DNA of 64,000 nucleotides, taken from Rhyzopertha dominica (taxonomy: Eukaryota; Arthropoda; Insecta; Coleoptera; Bostrichidae). Positions 20,155-32,635 of the stretch are shown in pieces (position 1 is the first letter of the stretch; every line of letters begins with the position of its first letter). Location: assembly GCA_025024175.1 (NCBI GenBank), contig QCXZ01000064.1, forward strand, positions 59,355,325 through 59,419,324. Direction: 5' to 3'. The position numbers and the translations under genes are program-made. A model generated the notes under the pieces. That model worked only from the letters and a program-made list of their open reading frames with translations. It was not told where the DNA came from and ran no database searches.

Positions 20155-22860
20155 TCACAAATGACGACCGCCACTTCCCAAAGGATTCATCATACATAAT
20201 ATTATATATAGAGAGAGACATTGTTGACCCCTAATACCTAAAACTTTTTGAGGCAGAACTACTGAAACCACACCTTTTGCAAAAACTTAAGGGACACGTA
20301 AACAAATCATTGTGTATTTAAGATACTAACGTACCTGCTTTTTTGCAGAAATAAGCCGAAGAAAACCTATGATGCTTACCACTGTTCCTGATGTATCCAG
20401 AAGAAGAAGATTATCTCCGTTCAAACTAAAATATTTTACCCCGCCTATACGTAAACTTATTCACCTAATTACTCGATTTCCCCCCTAATCCACCATCCTA
20501 TAATTGGTAATTTACCCTGGTGCCTTAAAAAACACAATGCTCCATCGCCCTAGTCGCTCGAGGAATATTATCTTTCATAAAACACGGCATAGTATTACGT
20601 ATTCAGGGGCGTGCGTCTCGTTTTATAAACCATAAACAACATCGAGAGGCTCTTGACGGATTAGCGAAGTCGGTTAATGAAGCGCACGTGTCCTGTAAAA
20701 GGTTTTCATAGCATGTAACGAACCAGCCAGAGATTGAAACTTTTTATCGGACTCGAGAGGGCGGACTGGCTCTCACAAAATAGAAGAACCGATCGAATTG
20801 GTACTGATTTTGCCTGTTTTAGGACGTACGCAACTTGTAGCACTTTCATATTATAGTTATTACCTATCTGTTAAAAAAAAGGGAAAGCGATTTTGGTAAT
20901 GTGTACTTATTTTTCTAACTAGCACATTGTAGTTTTATACTGGTTTATTATACTTTAGAGTTCTAGTTTCAAATATTAAACAAGACTTTGGTTATTATTC
21001 GACATATCTGTCATGTATAGGTCATAATGTAAAAGAAGTCAAAAAACAAGTGTCCCTAGGCCACTTAATACATTGGAAAAAGCAAATCAAGGTGTTAATA
21101 AATCTAAATGTCACTTTTTGATTCAGTTTTGTGTATATAAGCGTAAAATGCGTTTCTAAATGAAGTTCAAATAGCAAAAGCTTGCTTGAGGATGGACGTA
21201 CTGTGCGCTACGTAGCAAATGCCAGAGACTTGATACTTCTGGACTGCTAGCAGGGCCACAAAAGTGTTATCAACATGTTAGGCCACCCACAACACTTGTA
21301 AAGGCAAGAAAGCGCACACGCCGGTGCTCAGTTTATTTTGATTTCGATTACACTGCCGCCCTGCGCTTATTATTTTGTTTCTCAAAATTTCTTTCACCGA
21401 TCGAAAGAGCACACTTTCTCGTTTCATATGGTGCCGAGAAAAGTTAAATAGCAGTAATAATAACAAGGATCGGCATCGGCATCGAGGTATTTTTTCACCT
21501 AATTGAGTTAGACCTATAGTTGTGCCAGATGAAAGATGCAGAAAAAGTTGAAAAAAAACGCTAATGGAATGTGGCAGCGTAACATATAATGAAGATATGA
21601 TTTTTTTCCTTGCCCGAAACTGTTGCACACCTAGCGACCGCGCTGCGGTGCCTGGAGCACCTACGACCTGGAGATTTTGGACGCTGCATACGTAAAATAA
21701 AACCGAAAACTGGTACAAACTTTATTATTGATTTTTAAAACAACACAAGCTTGNTATATAGGTAACTGTCTAATTCTGTATACTAGCCAGCAATTATCTC
21801 AGGATCTGGGACATAATCATTTGATACATTTAGACGTGAAATGGTGTATTTCTTCCTACTCTCTTTATTCAACAATCGATTGAGCCCTACCCATGATTTC
21901 TTAGAGTCCGAACTAGCCCCCATTATGGATTTCATGAGATTACCCCCTCGTATAAAAGTGTAGTAAATGCATCAATATGCGACCCAAAACTGTTGGCGAG
22001 AGATTTTTCTTGCGATATGTGGCTGTAAAATGTACTACATATCATGTAGGCAATAGGCTTCAACGAAAACTTTTTCAAAGTTTTCTATTATCTACCGCAC
22101 TGTCTCTTTTGTGCACCAAATGAGTGAAAACGAATATGATATGGACATGCTTAGCGTGATCTACATATTGGACATGAAAAAATATTCTCCTTATAATAAT
22201 AGAACTCCAGAATGAACCGCATCATTGGCCACTATAAAACAAAGTATGATAAAGATCCATCCAACGAACATCTTTAAAAAGGCCCTGAAATGCTTGGAAG
22301 CAAAAAGCATAATTGGTTCTATTCCCATGCTGATAACATCATCGTCAAACTGGCCGAACTTTGTATTTAGACCATAACTATTCTATTCATCAAACAATCG
22401 AAGCTAAATATGGCGGTTTTTCAGGAAGCCACCCCGAAATCTTCATCAAACAAGCAGAAGCAGCAAAGGATCACTTCACTACAGTTCCAACAATGGTAAT
22501 GGGCGTGTCCAAGTCCACTGGTCTGCTCGAGCCACTCGAACAGAATACTAAGCGAATAATTGCCATAATTTACTTATCCATTCCTTTGTATTATTGGATT
22601 CCTGGTGGATGTAATTGAAGTGCAATCGCGTGACTGGGTCGTTCGGCTGCCACAATGGAATTCCTGCTCGCGTGCACGGCATGCTCAATTTAAACGCCTT
22701 ATAACGCAGCGCAAATGTTGCAAAGTCGTAATAACAGACAAACGAGGACCTTTCGAGGCATTCTACGCGGTGGGGAGGTGGAATTGCAATTTAATGTGTC
22801 ACAATTGAAGTCGTTATCGCCTAGAACTTACTTTTTGAGGATCTTGTAGTCCACAACGCA
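20155..22860. other. Non-coding stretch between Penelope remnant and mariner 2
   Basis: No gene recognised. The 146-aa minus-strand frame at 21278-21718 has no domain and irregular composition; I treat it as chance. 20500-20770 and 22600-22830 are GC-richer and could be conserved regulatory DNA, but nothing in them is diagnostic. Confidence 0.3.
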
Positions 22861-24190
22861 CGAGGCATGTTTTTTAAGTAAGTACCGTTATGCGATTCCG
22901 CCGCCGCAGCGCTACGGTCGGCGCTCCGCGCATGCGCGCTGGTTACCTACATCTCTTGTCTATGCACTGACGCCATTACAGTTTGATTCTTCATTGTATA
23001 AGTTGTTTACTGAGTGTTTAAGATGCCTCCGACAATCGTGAGTCCCGCCGATTGTGAAGTACGGGCTGTTACACGATTTCTTAGTGCTAAAGGCGTAAAA
23101 TCGATCGATATTCATCGTGAGAGCTGTGAAGTTTACGGACAAAACATTATGAGTGATGGAATGGTAAGGAAATGGGTGAGAGCATTTAAAGATGGCCGCA
23201 CAGATGTGCATGATGAAGAACGGAGTGGGCATCCTTCGGTCGTTAATGAAGATTTGGTGCAGAAAGTGAACGAAAAGGTGAGAGAAAACAGATGCCTTAC
23301 AATTTCATCATTGTGCGACTGCTTTCATCAATATTCTCGTAGTGTTTTGTATCGCATTGTGACCTAAAACTTGAATTACCGGAAATTGTGTTCACGTTGG
23401 GTTCCGAAAATATTGACGGATTTGCACAAAACCCAACGTTTAGGCAGTGCATTGACTTTCCTTGAGCGGTACCACAATGAAGGTGAAGATTATTTAGACC
23501 AAATTGTTACTGGTGACGAAACATGGGTGGCCTACGTCACACCGGAATCGAAAAAACAATCCATGGAATGGCGACATTCATCATCACCCAAAAAAGTGAA
23601 GTTTAAGCAAACCATTTCTGCCCGGAAAATCATGTGCACAGTTTTTTGGGACAGAAAAGGAGTATTGCTAGTGGAGTTTCTGCCTCGTAATGAGACAATC
23701 AATGCAGCGTCTTATTGTAAGACATTGAACAATCTGCGTCGTGCAATCCAAAACAAAAGACGTGGCAAGTTGAGTAAGGGTATCGTTTTGCTGCATGACA
23801 ATGCCCGTCCACATGTGGCTAATCGGACCAAAGATCTCATCAAATCTTTTAAATGGGAAACTCTAGATCATCCTCCATACAGCCCTGATCTGGCGCCCAG
23901 CGACTACCATTTGTTCCTGCACTTGAAGAAGCACCTAGGTGGTCAGCGTCTTCAAGACGATAACGAAGTCGAAACATTTGTGATACAGTGGTTAACAAGT
24001 CAGGCGGCAGAATTTTATGAGGAGGGTATTCAAAAACTGGTGCCACGTTATGACAAGTGCCTCAATATTCACGGAAATTATGTAGAAAAGTAGATTAAGG
24101 TACATGCTTTCATGTAAGATAAAATTATTGCGATATCTTTGCACGTCTTTTTTAATTCCAAAACGGTATTTACTTAAAAAACATGCCTCG
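22861..24190 (+). mobile_element. mariner (DD34D) transposon, copy 2
   Basis: 1330 bp, with the same CGAGGCATGTTTTTTAAG terminal inverted repeats as copy 1. The right flank is TA (24191-24192); the left flank reads CA, so the TA duplication has mutated on that side. The transposase gene has one stop codon. It differs from copy 1 by scattered substitutions and a few indels. Confidence 0.95.
23023..24093 (+). pseudogene. mariner transposase, single in-frame stop
   Basis: Same protein family and length as copy 1. ATG at 23023 (MPPTIV). The helix-turn-helix region has MVRKWVRAFKDGR, the linker WVPK, and the catalytic blocks are GDETW, HDNARPHVA and PYSPDLAPSDYHLF (DD34D). The only lesion I see is TAA at 23365-23367, where copy 1 has GAG. 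From 23371 onwards the frame is open for 240 codons and contains all three catalytic Asp residues. The N-terminal part (MPPTIV to RIVT) is a separate open frame holding the DNA-binding helices, which could in principle act as a repressor-like fragment; that is inference. Confidence 0.93.
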
Positions 24191-24539
24191 TAGTTGGTAT
24201 TTTTTACTATACAATTTTGATTATTGAGAATAGTTCAATTGTGCTTAAAAATTAATAGACCTTAATTTAGGGAAGCTATTTATGATAAAAACAAACTCCA
24301 AGAAGCGATTTTGTTTAAAATTTTTAAGAAATTTTAATAATTCTGTTGATGGGCCAACTGAAATGGGACAAGGCTCGTATATTTTTACCCCAGGAGCTAA
24401 ATTTAGCTGTTAGTATGGAAAAGTGACATCGGTATATTAAAAACGTTTTTCTTACTTTTGTTTATACACTTAGTCCATACGCTTTGGATATTCGAATAAA
24501 GATTTTTTTATTTTATTATCACATTACCGAATTTATGCA
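24191..24539. other. AT-rich non-coding stretch
   Basis: Nothing coding. GGCCAACTGAAATGGGACAA near 24353 resembles GGGCCAATTGTAATAGGACT near 33757 and may be a shared repeat end, but the match is short. Confidence 0.3.
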
Positions 24540-24790
24540 GAAAAATATCCAAATCGCCCAAGGTCAAATGGAGATGTTATAAGAACACTGTTGACAAATT
24601 GCATTAATTTTGAAAAGGATTTGCTAAAGTCAGTGTAAATAGCGTCAACTTGCGATCTAGTGATCGATAATATGTTTTCTAATATTTCACAAAATATACA
24701 CTTGCTTATTGGTCTATAAATATCAACATCGTTTCTTTGACCATCTCTAAAAATTGAACTTGTTTCAATAAATTTTCATCTTTTCTGACT
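24540..24790 (-). pseudogene. LINE reverse transcriptase fragment C
   Basis: A minus-strand frame over about 24690-24580 reads FCEILENILSITRSQVDAIY and then TDFSKSFSKLMQF, the RT block normally written as VDxIYTDFSKAFDKxNH with the first catalytic Asp. AFDK has become SFSK. It is otherwise broken by stops. It resembles remnant A in this block but is too short to place further. Confidence 0.7.
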
Positions 24791-26354
24791 TTCTGACTGG
24801 AGCAACCAGCAAATAAGTTGACACTGGTGCTAATATTTCGGTCAAACTTTACTGAAACTGACACTTTACCTAACGTTCACAATTCTTAAGGTAAAACTTT
24901 GAAATTTTGAAGTAGGGTGTAATGCTAATATAAAGCTTTGATACGGAGACGAAGATTCATCATATTTGAGAATGAATGTTGATCAAAACCATCTCAATAA
25001 TGTTTTGAGTTCACAAATATAAAAATGCAGGTATTAAGAACAAATCAATCATCTAAAGACTAAAGATCCTCGCTTGAGACCAACCACGTGAATTTTTGCC
25101 GTTATTTACCAACAACCCGTGTAAAGGGAGTTAAAACGTAGCTCTCATTTCTTTGCAACTGCCTTCGTTTCACTTTGAACTGTAAGCGAGCGCGGAAAAT
25201 AATTATGACGAAAGGAAAATAGCACGTATAACAGCGATCATGTGCACAGAACAATGGTGCTTCAAACTAGCATTGCCTTACCACCGTGGAGGGTGCTCGA
25301 CCGTCTCGTTAGCCGAACAAACAGAGGCACGTGGCTCTATCCACTTTGCCCGTTGTTGTGCCCTACACCCCCCCGCTTTTGTCCGCAATTATGATATAAA
25401 CCTATAAACGCGAGATGAAGACCTACCTCCGGAGTTGATGGAAGCGTTTCCTCGTTTCTGGGGGTGATAATTGAACGAAATGTGTATGTAATTGTCAGAT
25501 AGGTAAGAATTTGATGAAGATGGGCAGCAGCTAGTGTACTCCAATAAACCTAACTATTTCCGTTTCAGGTAATCTTTTATGAGCTTTAAGATAAGATTTC
25601 TGTAAATGGACGCGGGTGAATGTTACTCATTATTGTTTAGTTTTAAACAATTTCAAGATCATTTGACTCATGAGTTGAATGAAGACGATTTTAATAGATC
25701 AATTTTTTGCATTGCACTGAATGGCTATCAGACAGGGGTCTTTCGCAAGTTTTTCACCGCGTTTTTCCACAATTCTTTCGCGTAGTTAGCAACTCACTAT
25801 ATGTGCTCCCTTGACAGTCCTACTTTGTTCCAAGAAATCTAACAGAATTATTCTATTTTTGTCCGAGAAAACTTGTAAGGGTAAAATTAATAGCACGTAT
25901 ATAATAAGGAACTCTATTAATTGAATATAGCGAAGACGCTCCTATCGGTGTCCTCTAGCGTCGTTTTTGTACGTTTCTTTTGGCGATGCTCGCTAGCAGG
26001 TGAGATAGGCATTTTTTCGGTGTAAAAGGTTGGTGAACGAATGAATGGTGGACGTGTATCTCCTCGTTTGTGGAATCACACTGGTTGAATTTAGAAATTC
26101 GAATAGTGGTCGCACATCAGCTCGTCTGGATTTTGAGGGTACAACGCCGATTGGGTCCTGGTCCTGGAGTTTTTAGCCGTTAGAGGATCCACTGACTTTA
26201 TCGCCTTGTGTGACGGAATTTTCCATCTCGTTTACCTGCCAATCATTTTCAATTTTAATACAGCCTGAACACCTAGGTAAGGCATTTACGTTAGCTAGAT
26301 TGTCATAAAGTGATATTTTCATATAGGCTTTTTCCCGTCCCTGTTATAAAAAGG
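24791..26354. other. Non-coding stretch
   Basis: No gene recognised. 25080-25450 and 26000-26240 are GC-richer than average and lack a coding frame. Confidence 0.3.
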
Positions 26355-26483
26355 GATACTTACCTGTAACCGCTGGGCACGGCAGCCTACGACGTCATCA
26401 ATTTGACATCACCGTTGAAACGTCATCGTTCGGGTCTCCTATACTTACCTGTGTCGCTGGGGACGTCATCACGTGACGTCATC
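26355..26483. promoter_or_regulatory. Duplicated segment with CRE-like TGACGTCA sites
   Basis: Two related units, 26355-26400 and 26441-26483, share ATACTTACCTGT, CGCTGGG and GACGTCATCA. The second contains CACGTGACGTCATC, in which an E-box (CACGTG) overlaps a perfect palindromic CRE, TGACGTCA, at 26474-26481. GACGTCATC half or near sites are at about 26391 and 26462. This looks like a small duplicated bZIP-binding cluster. No promoter start can be fixed, and an unrelated short repeat is possible. Confidence 0.4.
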
Positions 26484-28410
26484 TTCGTGGACATCCTAGC
26501 CACAATCTTCGTCAGGATTGAGATTCCCGAGCTTTTAGGAAAGGAGTACGCTATCATCCCGGAGGGATCTCTGGATATTGGAGCACTACGATAAGTACAC
26601 AAACTGTTATCACTTAATAGACGATTTTCGAGTTCCGCCGTTAGTATCGAAACGGATGCGCCCGCCCTATTATAGTTTGATAGCTTTTGATTTATAAGAC
26701 ATACTCACATCTGTAGAACATAACAAATATTTCATTCCGGTAATCTATAACATAGGATTTAGTTACAGCTGTAAAAGTTAAGGTTACCGGTGCGCACATG
26801 TTAGGATAAGAACGTCTTTCTATATAAATATTTGTGTTGATCAGTGACGATTGCTAAACTTGATTAGAAACAATATACACGCTGATGTTTACACTTAATT
26901 AGTATATATTTTTTTCCTTTCATCGCCCATCAGGCAAATAGTAATTTAACTAGTTAGCTCCTTTTGAGTTTCTTTCTTTTTTTGGAACCCCGCCGTCTCC
27001 ACGGAGCTGGCATTGTCTCCTACGGGGAGGCACTATAAAAACTTTTGTAACGGTCCGCTAACCCGTAGTGACAATAATATTGAGAATAAGTAAACCCGTT
27101 ACAAACTGAAGCAAGAACCTTGCCAGAAGACTTTTGCGCAGGGAACTTTTTTTATTGTAGTGTCTATACTAATTACTTGTAAAGTCTACTTCGATAAAAC
27201 AAAAGAAATGAAAGAAATGCATATATTATTTGTAAAAAGCACTCACAAACTATTGTTATAATAACCAAACATGTGCAAACAAAATCAAGTAAATATAAAA
27301 TAAATAACACACGTGAGTGTTTATGTATAATTTATGTATAATAAACGTAAAATATTATAGTGATTACTGTTGGGAAACAGATGGATGAGGTTATTTGTAA
27401 ATAGGCATTGTATAATAATTCAGGAGATATAAGGTGCAATATTCTTCAATTTAATTTAATTTAGGCCTAAATCTAAATCTTAAGATTTACTTTTTACAGA
27501 CGTACTGGCTTTATACATTTTCAGGAAATTTACTCTTGACAACCCAGTGCCCAATATCATATATGTATATGAAACATTAATTTTAATTAGATCGCGGTGA
27601 ATTTTTCATCGTTTCATCGTTACCCTCATCGTTAAGTAATCATGTTTTCGTTCGAGCTCTAAGAATATTAAGTGGTGTAAATAGAGGCTCACGATCCAAA
27701 TCATCAGCAATATTCTTCACCTCTACTAATAGAAATCTAATAGAAAATAAATATGTTTTTGTTTGTTCTAATATTAAAATAATATTAGGTAGTGCACTAT
27801 TTGATTCTTGCATTGGCTGTACTTATTTCTTAACTTGTCTTGACTCGAAATTCTGTTGCTAAAGCCCAAGTTGATTTGTTAGCTGCAGTTACCTTTATAA
27901 TTATAGAATTAATATGCAGGGTGATTAGTTAAGGCTGAGCAAAGGCTATAGTTTTGTTAGTTGTTATAGCTTATTAATCAAGCAAGTAGATTGCAAATCT
28001 GTCTTTTGGTTCAATTATTTTTTTCATTCAAATAAAATTAGGTTATATTATAAGTTACACGTTTACTCATCAATTACGACTTGTCTCTGGTGTGGCCAAT
28101 ATAAAAAATATAATACCAAATTCTTACAGAAACTAGCTGACGGTTAAGTACTGAAAGGGTCTTGTAGGTACTTTTTCAGATACAACCTTAAGTGAAATGT
28201 CAAACTGAAGGTCTTTTTAAAATGATTTTTTGTAAATAATTGTTTACCTTACTCCTTATAATAAATTTTGCTTTATAATTGATGCCGTACGGCCCGAAAA
28301 ACGCTTTCCATATTCTTTAGAAGCAACTGATGCACTCCGTTGACAAAAACAATACACAAATACCATATTGGAATATTCAGCGTGACATGATTGACCGTAA
28401 ACTAAAATCT
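26484..28410. other. Non-coding stretch
   Basis: No gene recognised. GCAGGGTGATTAGTTAAGG near 27917 next to TA resembles a degraded transposon end and could be the far end of the element whose other end is at 28725. 26980-27070 is a small GC-richer patch. Confidence 0.35.
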
Positions 28411-28725
28411 TAATAAAGTTTACTTAATTGTGACAGTGATACCGTTTGTTTCATTTGTCAAAGCCTTGCTGATGTGATTCCAATATCCCAATTCCTTTAT
28501 CTCGAAAACGATTAGTCATATCGAGATACAAAAATAGTAACTTTTTTGTGCGAGAAGAATGATAGATTTCAAAATTAGGTCAAAAGAAGAAAATGGTAAC
28601 TACTCTTAAGTTTTCTACCCCTCAGAAAGGGTATAGGTTTAATAGGGTATAAGTTTTTTTTTGTTCAGAAATGTGAATACTATCATTTCCTAAAATATTG
28701 TCACTTCCCCCTGAATCACCCTGTA
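28411..28725 (-). repeat. TACAGGGTG-ended repeat, copy B (inverted relative to copy A)
   Basis: The reverse complement matches 10047-10510: the end is TACAGGGTGATTCAGGGGG, followed inward by AAGTGACAATATTTTAGGAAA, and it shares the CATCAGCAAGGCT and CACAATTAAGTAAA blocks. No ORF. If the degraded end near 27917 belongs to it, the element is about 0.8 kb. Confidence 0.75.
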
Positions 28726-29532
28726 TAACACTATTTGTAATCAGAATATTTTTGTAGATAAATTAGTGTTGATTAAGACGATAGATATTATCACAATTGA
28801 GCTTTTGGATGCGAAATTTCGACAGCTTATCCATAAAACATCATAGTAGCAATCAAATTAAATTTTGTTTAATGGAGAGTGTCCAGGCCAACTAGAAATC
28901 AATAAGTCCTCGTATTTGGATCAAGTTGCGTTTCCTAGCAGCAAAACAACCAAAATTTTTTTGTTACGTTCCACTTCTCAGATTTCCCTCCATTTCGCCA
29001 ACCGCAACCGCAGGTATTCCACCCCTATCGATCCGGACGACCCCAGTGTAATTCAGATTTCAATCTGAGGCATTAATAACGGGTGGAATCGACCAGTGTG
29101 TGGGGTGTTAGCTGCGATGTTCCGCTCGGTGTGGCGCATCACTGCTCGTGTCACGCTCAGTCGCGCGTTTAAATCCTCGCCGAGCTTTCTTCATGGATGG
29201 AACACACGGCACACGCTGGCAATTCCATGGGACCAGCAACGAAATTCCTGACGACGTAATTAGCGACTATTGCGAGGAATGCCGAAGGAGAAAACGTCCG
29301 AGTCGTTAGGGAAGGCCACTTTCACCTTTTCCGTTTGCGATTAACTGGATAAATTAATGTGCGTATGGTTGATATACTCGTATATAATGAGGGACTAGGT
29401 TTTCCATCCAGACCACAATTGAAAAGACGAAATCTGTCAAATTTAGCGTTTTTCAAAATACATTTTTTTTGTATTTGGTGTCGGTTCACTAGGGGAGTAT
29501 TGACATACCTCTGCCAAATGATAGACAATTAT
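28726..29532. other. Non-coding stretch
   Basis: No gene recognised. 29000-29340 is GC-richer with many CpGs, possibly conserved non-coding DNA. Confidence 0.3.
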
Positions 29533-29768
29533 AGTATCAAGCAACGATCTATGAGACTGACTTATGCAGAGGGTTTTACAGCTTGATGCTCGGCCGTCGT
29601 AAACTATTGTATTGTAAATGAGGGTTTTTACAACTTTATGGTCGGCCGTCCTAAACTATTGGGATTAGTGGCACGCTTTAAAGTTCCTAAATGGACCGTA
29701 TTATTCAATACTTGTAAACCATTGTGAGCTGTTCGTATAATGAGTCTCATAAATCGTTGCTTGATACT
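29533..29768. mobile_element. Short MITE, full copy (236 bp)
   Basis: The left end AGTATCAAGCAACGATCTAT is matched by an inverted right end (CTCATAAATCGTTGCTTGATACT), giving TIRs of about 26 bp. The inside is shared with 17451-17612. It contains the near-duplicated phrases CGGCCGTCGTAAACTATTGT and CGGCCGTCCTAAACTATTGG. No clear target duplication and no coding capacity. The superfamily is unassigned. Confidence 0.85.
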
Positions 29769-30119
29769 TTACGTTAATAAAAAATATCAATAATGATTTG
29801 AAATCAGTAATGTCTTCAGTCTTTGCCAGTTGGAGTTAAAATAGAGATCTTCTGGTAGAGTTAGATCATTTCAACTTATGGCATTGATTTAAAACTGTTG
29901 GTGTGAACCAAAAACCATAAGCGTCCTGCCCAAAAGCTTAACAGAGATAGGAATTTTCCTGTTTATAAACTTCATTGACTTTTACATTTTATACGAGCAA
30001 GTGCAACATTTGGTTACTTGAGGGCGTCTAAATCAAAGAAAATTTTCTCTTTAAAGATATTTAATAATGATTCCTACTAATTCTAGTTACAATTCTAACA
30101 CATATTGGTTTTGTTCCAC
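29769..30119. other. Non-coding stretch
   Basis: AT-rich; nothing recognised. Confidence 0.3.
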
Positions 30120-30452
30120 ATTCATTAACCATGCTCAAAGCCGATGGCAAATAGCACTGCTCCCGAGTGGAGTTTCATCTGGTCGCGTACCTATGTTGCT
30201 GGTGTACCGCAGTGGTCAATTCTGGAACCACCTTTGTTTACCGTGTACACATTAGAAATGTGTAAAGTTTTCGTTTCCTGTAGTTATCACTCTTATGCAG
30301 ATGTTACTCAGGTCTTTTTATCATATTTTCCTGAAGATATTTCTCAAGCAAATACAAACTAGACAGACGTTAATGCTGTTTGGTAGATGAAAGCAAAGAG
30401 AACATTTATTAAGTTCTGAGAATATACAGATTAGCACTGAGAAGCTAAAGGT
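30120..30452 (+). pseudogene. LINE reverse transcriptase fragment D (same family as LINE F)
   Basis: A plus-strand fragment corresponding to the middle of the 43955-45240 RT: SRWQIALLPSGVSSG, then GVPQWSILEPPLFTVYT, CSYHSYADVTQVFLSYFPED, and after a small deletion LMLFGR and REHLLSSENIQI. The YADD box is mutated to YADV. GVPQGSILGPLLF is altered to GVPQWSILEPPLF. It is a dead fragment older than the intact-frame copy at 43.9 kb. Confidence 0.85.
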
Positions 30453-32635
30453 AAATCTGTTATAACGATACACTATTGTTATTAAATAAAATGTGTTTTC
30501 ATCTGAGTATTTGTCCTCAAGTATTCACCATCTACCCTTATAATTTGTGTATTAATTATGGTCTACCTCTCTTTCATTAATCTTCATCGTTGTTATCAAC
30601 GTTGCCAGTATCTGGGCGGACGTAGTGGTCCTGAACTCATACTAGTTTTCTTTGACTTCAAAAGTGGGCTTTTTTATGATATGAGGAAAGCAGGGAAAAC
30701 AATTGTTAATTGTGGATTGTGGCTTTCAAATGATGTTTTACACCTATAATTTATATTTTACAAGTTTTTAAACTGTTTACTTAACGATATCAAAACAGTT
30801 CCTCATGCTTAAATCACAAGTGACGTGTTTAGAGCCCTTTGCTAGAGGTACACCACTTGTTTTATGCCAATCTACATCAGCGATTACGTACGCAGCTTTA
30901 GCTTGGTATGTAATTAGCATCTTTTACAGAGTATTAAAATACTTCCACAGTTATTACTGGAATTGTTGGTGGCAGAACTAGTAGTGGACCTTGTATTAGA
31001 ACTCTATATGGTGGTAATTTTTTTACAAATCTAACCAAAACAAGCTAATTGCTACCCATCGCTTCAAGTTTCTTCAATTCCTTACATGTAATGTCTGACG
31101 GAAATTCCTCCTTACTGCTGGTGGTAAACGGAACGGCAGGTGCTCTACGAGCACATGTGGGCGTAGCTAGAGTTCTGTCGAGTTTTAAGAGAAATGCATG
31201 CGTTTCACCTCCGGGCACTTATGCTTCCATGCTCGGGACCTCATTATCTGATCTCAGTTACTAAATAAATTACTCTTCTTTGTTTTAACTGGCCGTAGCT
31301 AGAGTCCGGCTTCGCTATAAAACACATCGGCCACCAATTATTCATTCATGTTTATTACATCCCTATGATCTACGGCCTTTTGTCTCGGATGGCATTTGCA
31401 TAGATTGCATAACACCTGGACATTGGGAAGGTTTGAACGGAGATAGACGGACTATTCATGCGGATATTGCTGCGATTGGCGAGATGGAGAGGCGGAAAAG
31501 GATTGGGCAGTATCAAGAAATTCAAAAAAAAATTTTCAAATGAGGATCCGTTTAAAACTGCGCCTTTTTCTTGTTATTGTGGGTGTATCCTGAAAAAGGT
31601 ATTGCACATTCACTATTTCATATTACTAACTGTAACAACCTTCGTAAACAGAAGTTTGTGTTCATGAATGATGTAAGTTATTCTACAACAAATACTCAAT
31701 GACTGGTTGAAAATATTTCTACTCCCGAAAAGGCCCTAGGCGAATTGCATATAAATGAGGCATGAATTGTTTGCATACAATGAAACGTACATATCTATAA
31801 TTCCTGCAATCAAATATAGATCGGTAATAAATTAGAACTGGAGGTAGTAAGCGGTTCATTTGAACGCGATTATTATTATTATCTTCCGATCAAGGTATTT
31901 GCCTTTTATGAAGTCTCGCATTTATTGCTTACAAATGTGACAATTCATAATAAGCAGTATAACATAAACGCGTTAAAAAATGTCACTGGCGTGTCATAAA
32001 ATTTCAGCCCGAGTATAAATAATAAGTATAATAATAACGTCGTGACACGAACACCTCTACAGGTCATTTTTACATCACAAAACTGATGAATAGCCCACTC
32101 CATAAGAGAAACTGTCGCATCTAGCTTTTTTTGTGACTGTCCCCTATTATTTGATGGTGTGATTATTTTAGGGTAAATTAGGTATAGAAACGAAGTGACG
32201 TTTGAGTATTGTAGGAAGTCGTCAATTTTGTTGAAGCGTGAGGACATCCAACTGCATAGACACGAAGAATTTTAGTGGGTCTGTGTATAACGTCTTTGAT
32301 AGCACTATAATTTAGAACAAACAATACTATTGCACTTAGTGTAAGTTTACCGTGTGAAAAAGTTATAAATAAAAACGAACCAGCCTCAATAAATCTTATG
32401 GGAGGCAAAATTAGTTTCATTTCGAAAAAAATGATCGTTTTTCTTTGTTCTAACGACTTCGAATTATACGAGTATTTAGGCCGAACCCTGGTTTCTATCT
32501 GTATTGTTTGCGGAAGTTTGCATATAGGTGAATGTAACATTTGAGGTGGCTGAGAGATATTGTTTACTTGACAGCAGACGTCAAAAGCGTTTTGGGTAGT
32601 TTCAATTATAGAATTTTGTATTGAAGAATTAAAAA
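30453..32635. other. Non-coding stretch
   Basis: No gene recognised. Open frames at 31049-31264 and 31945-32540 have no family signature. 31040-31460 is GC-richer. Confidence 0.3.

Noticed and set aside
21278..21718. 146-codon minus-strand ORF
   Set aside because: No domain, low-complexity Leu run, no splice or start context, no similarity that I recognise. Most likely a chance frame.
31945..32540. Two overlapping minus-strand ORFs of 100 and 120 codons
   Set aside because: Hydrophobic, AT-driven translations with no family, not in one frame.
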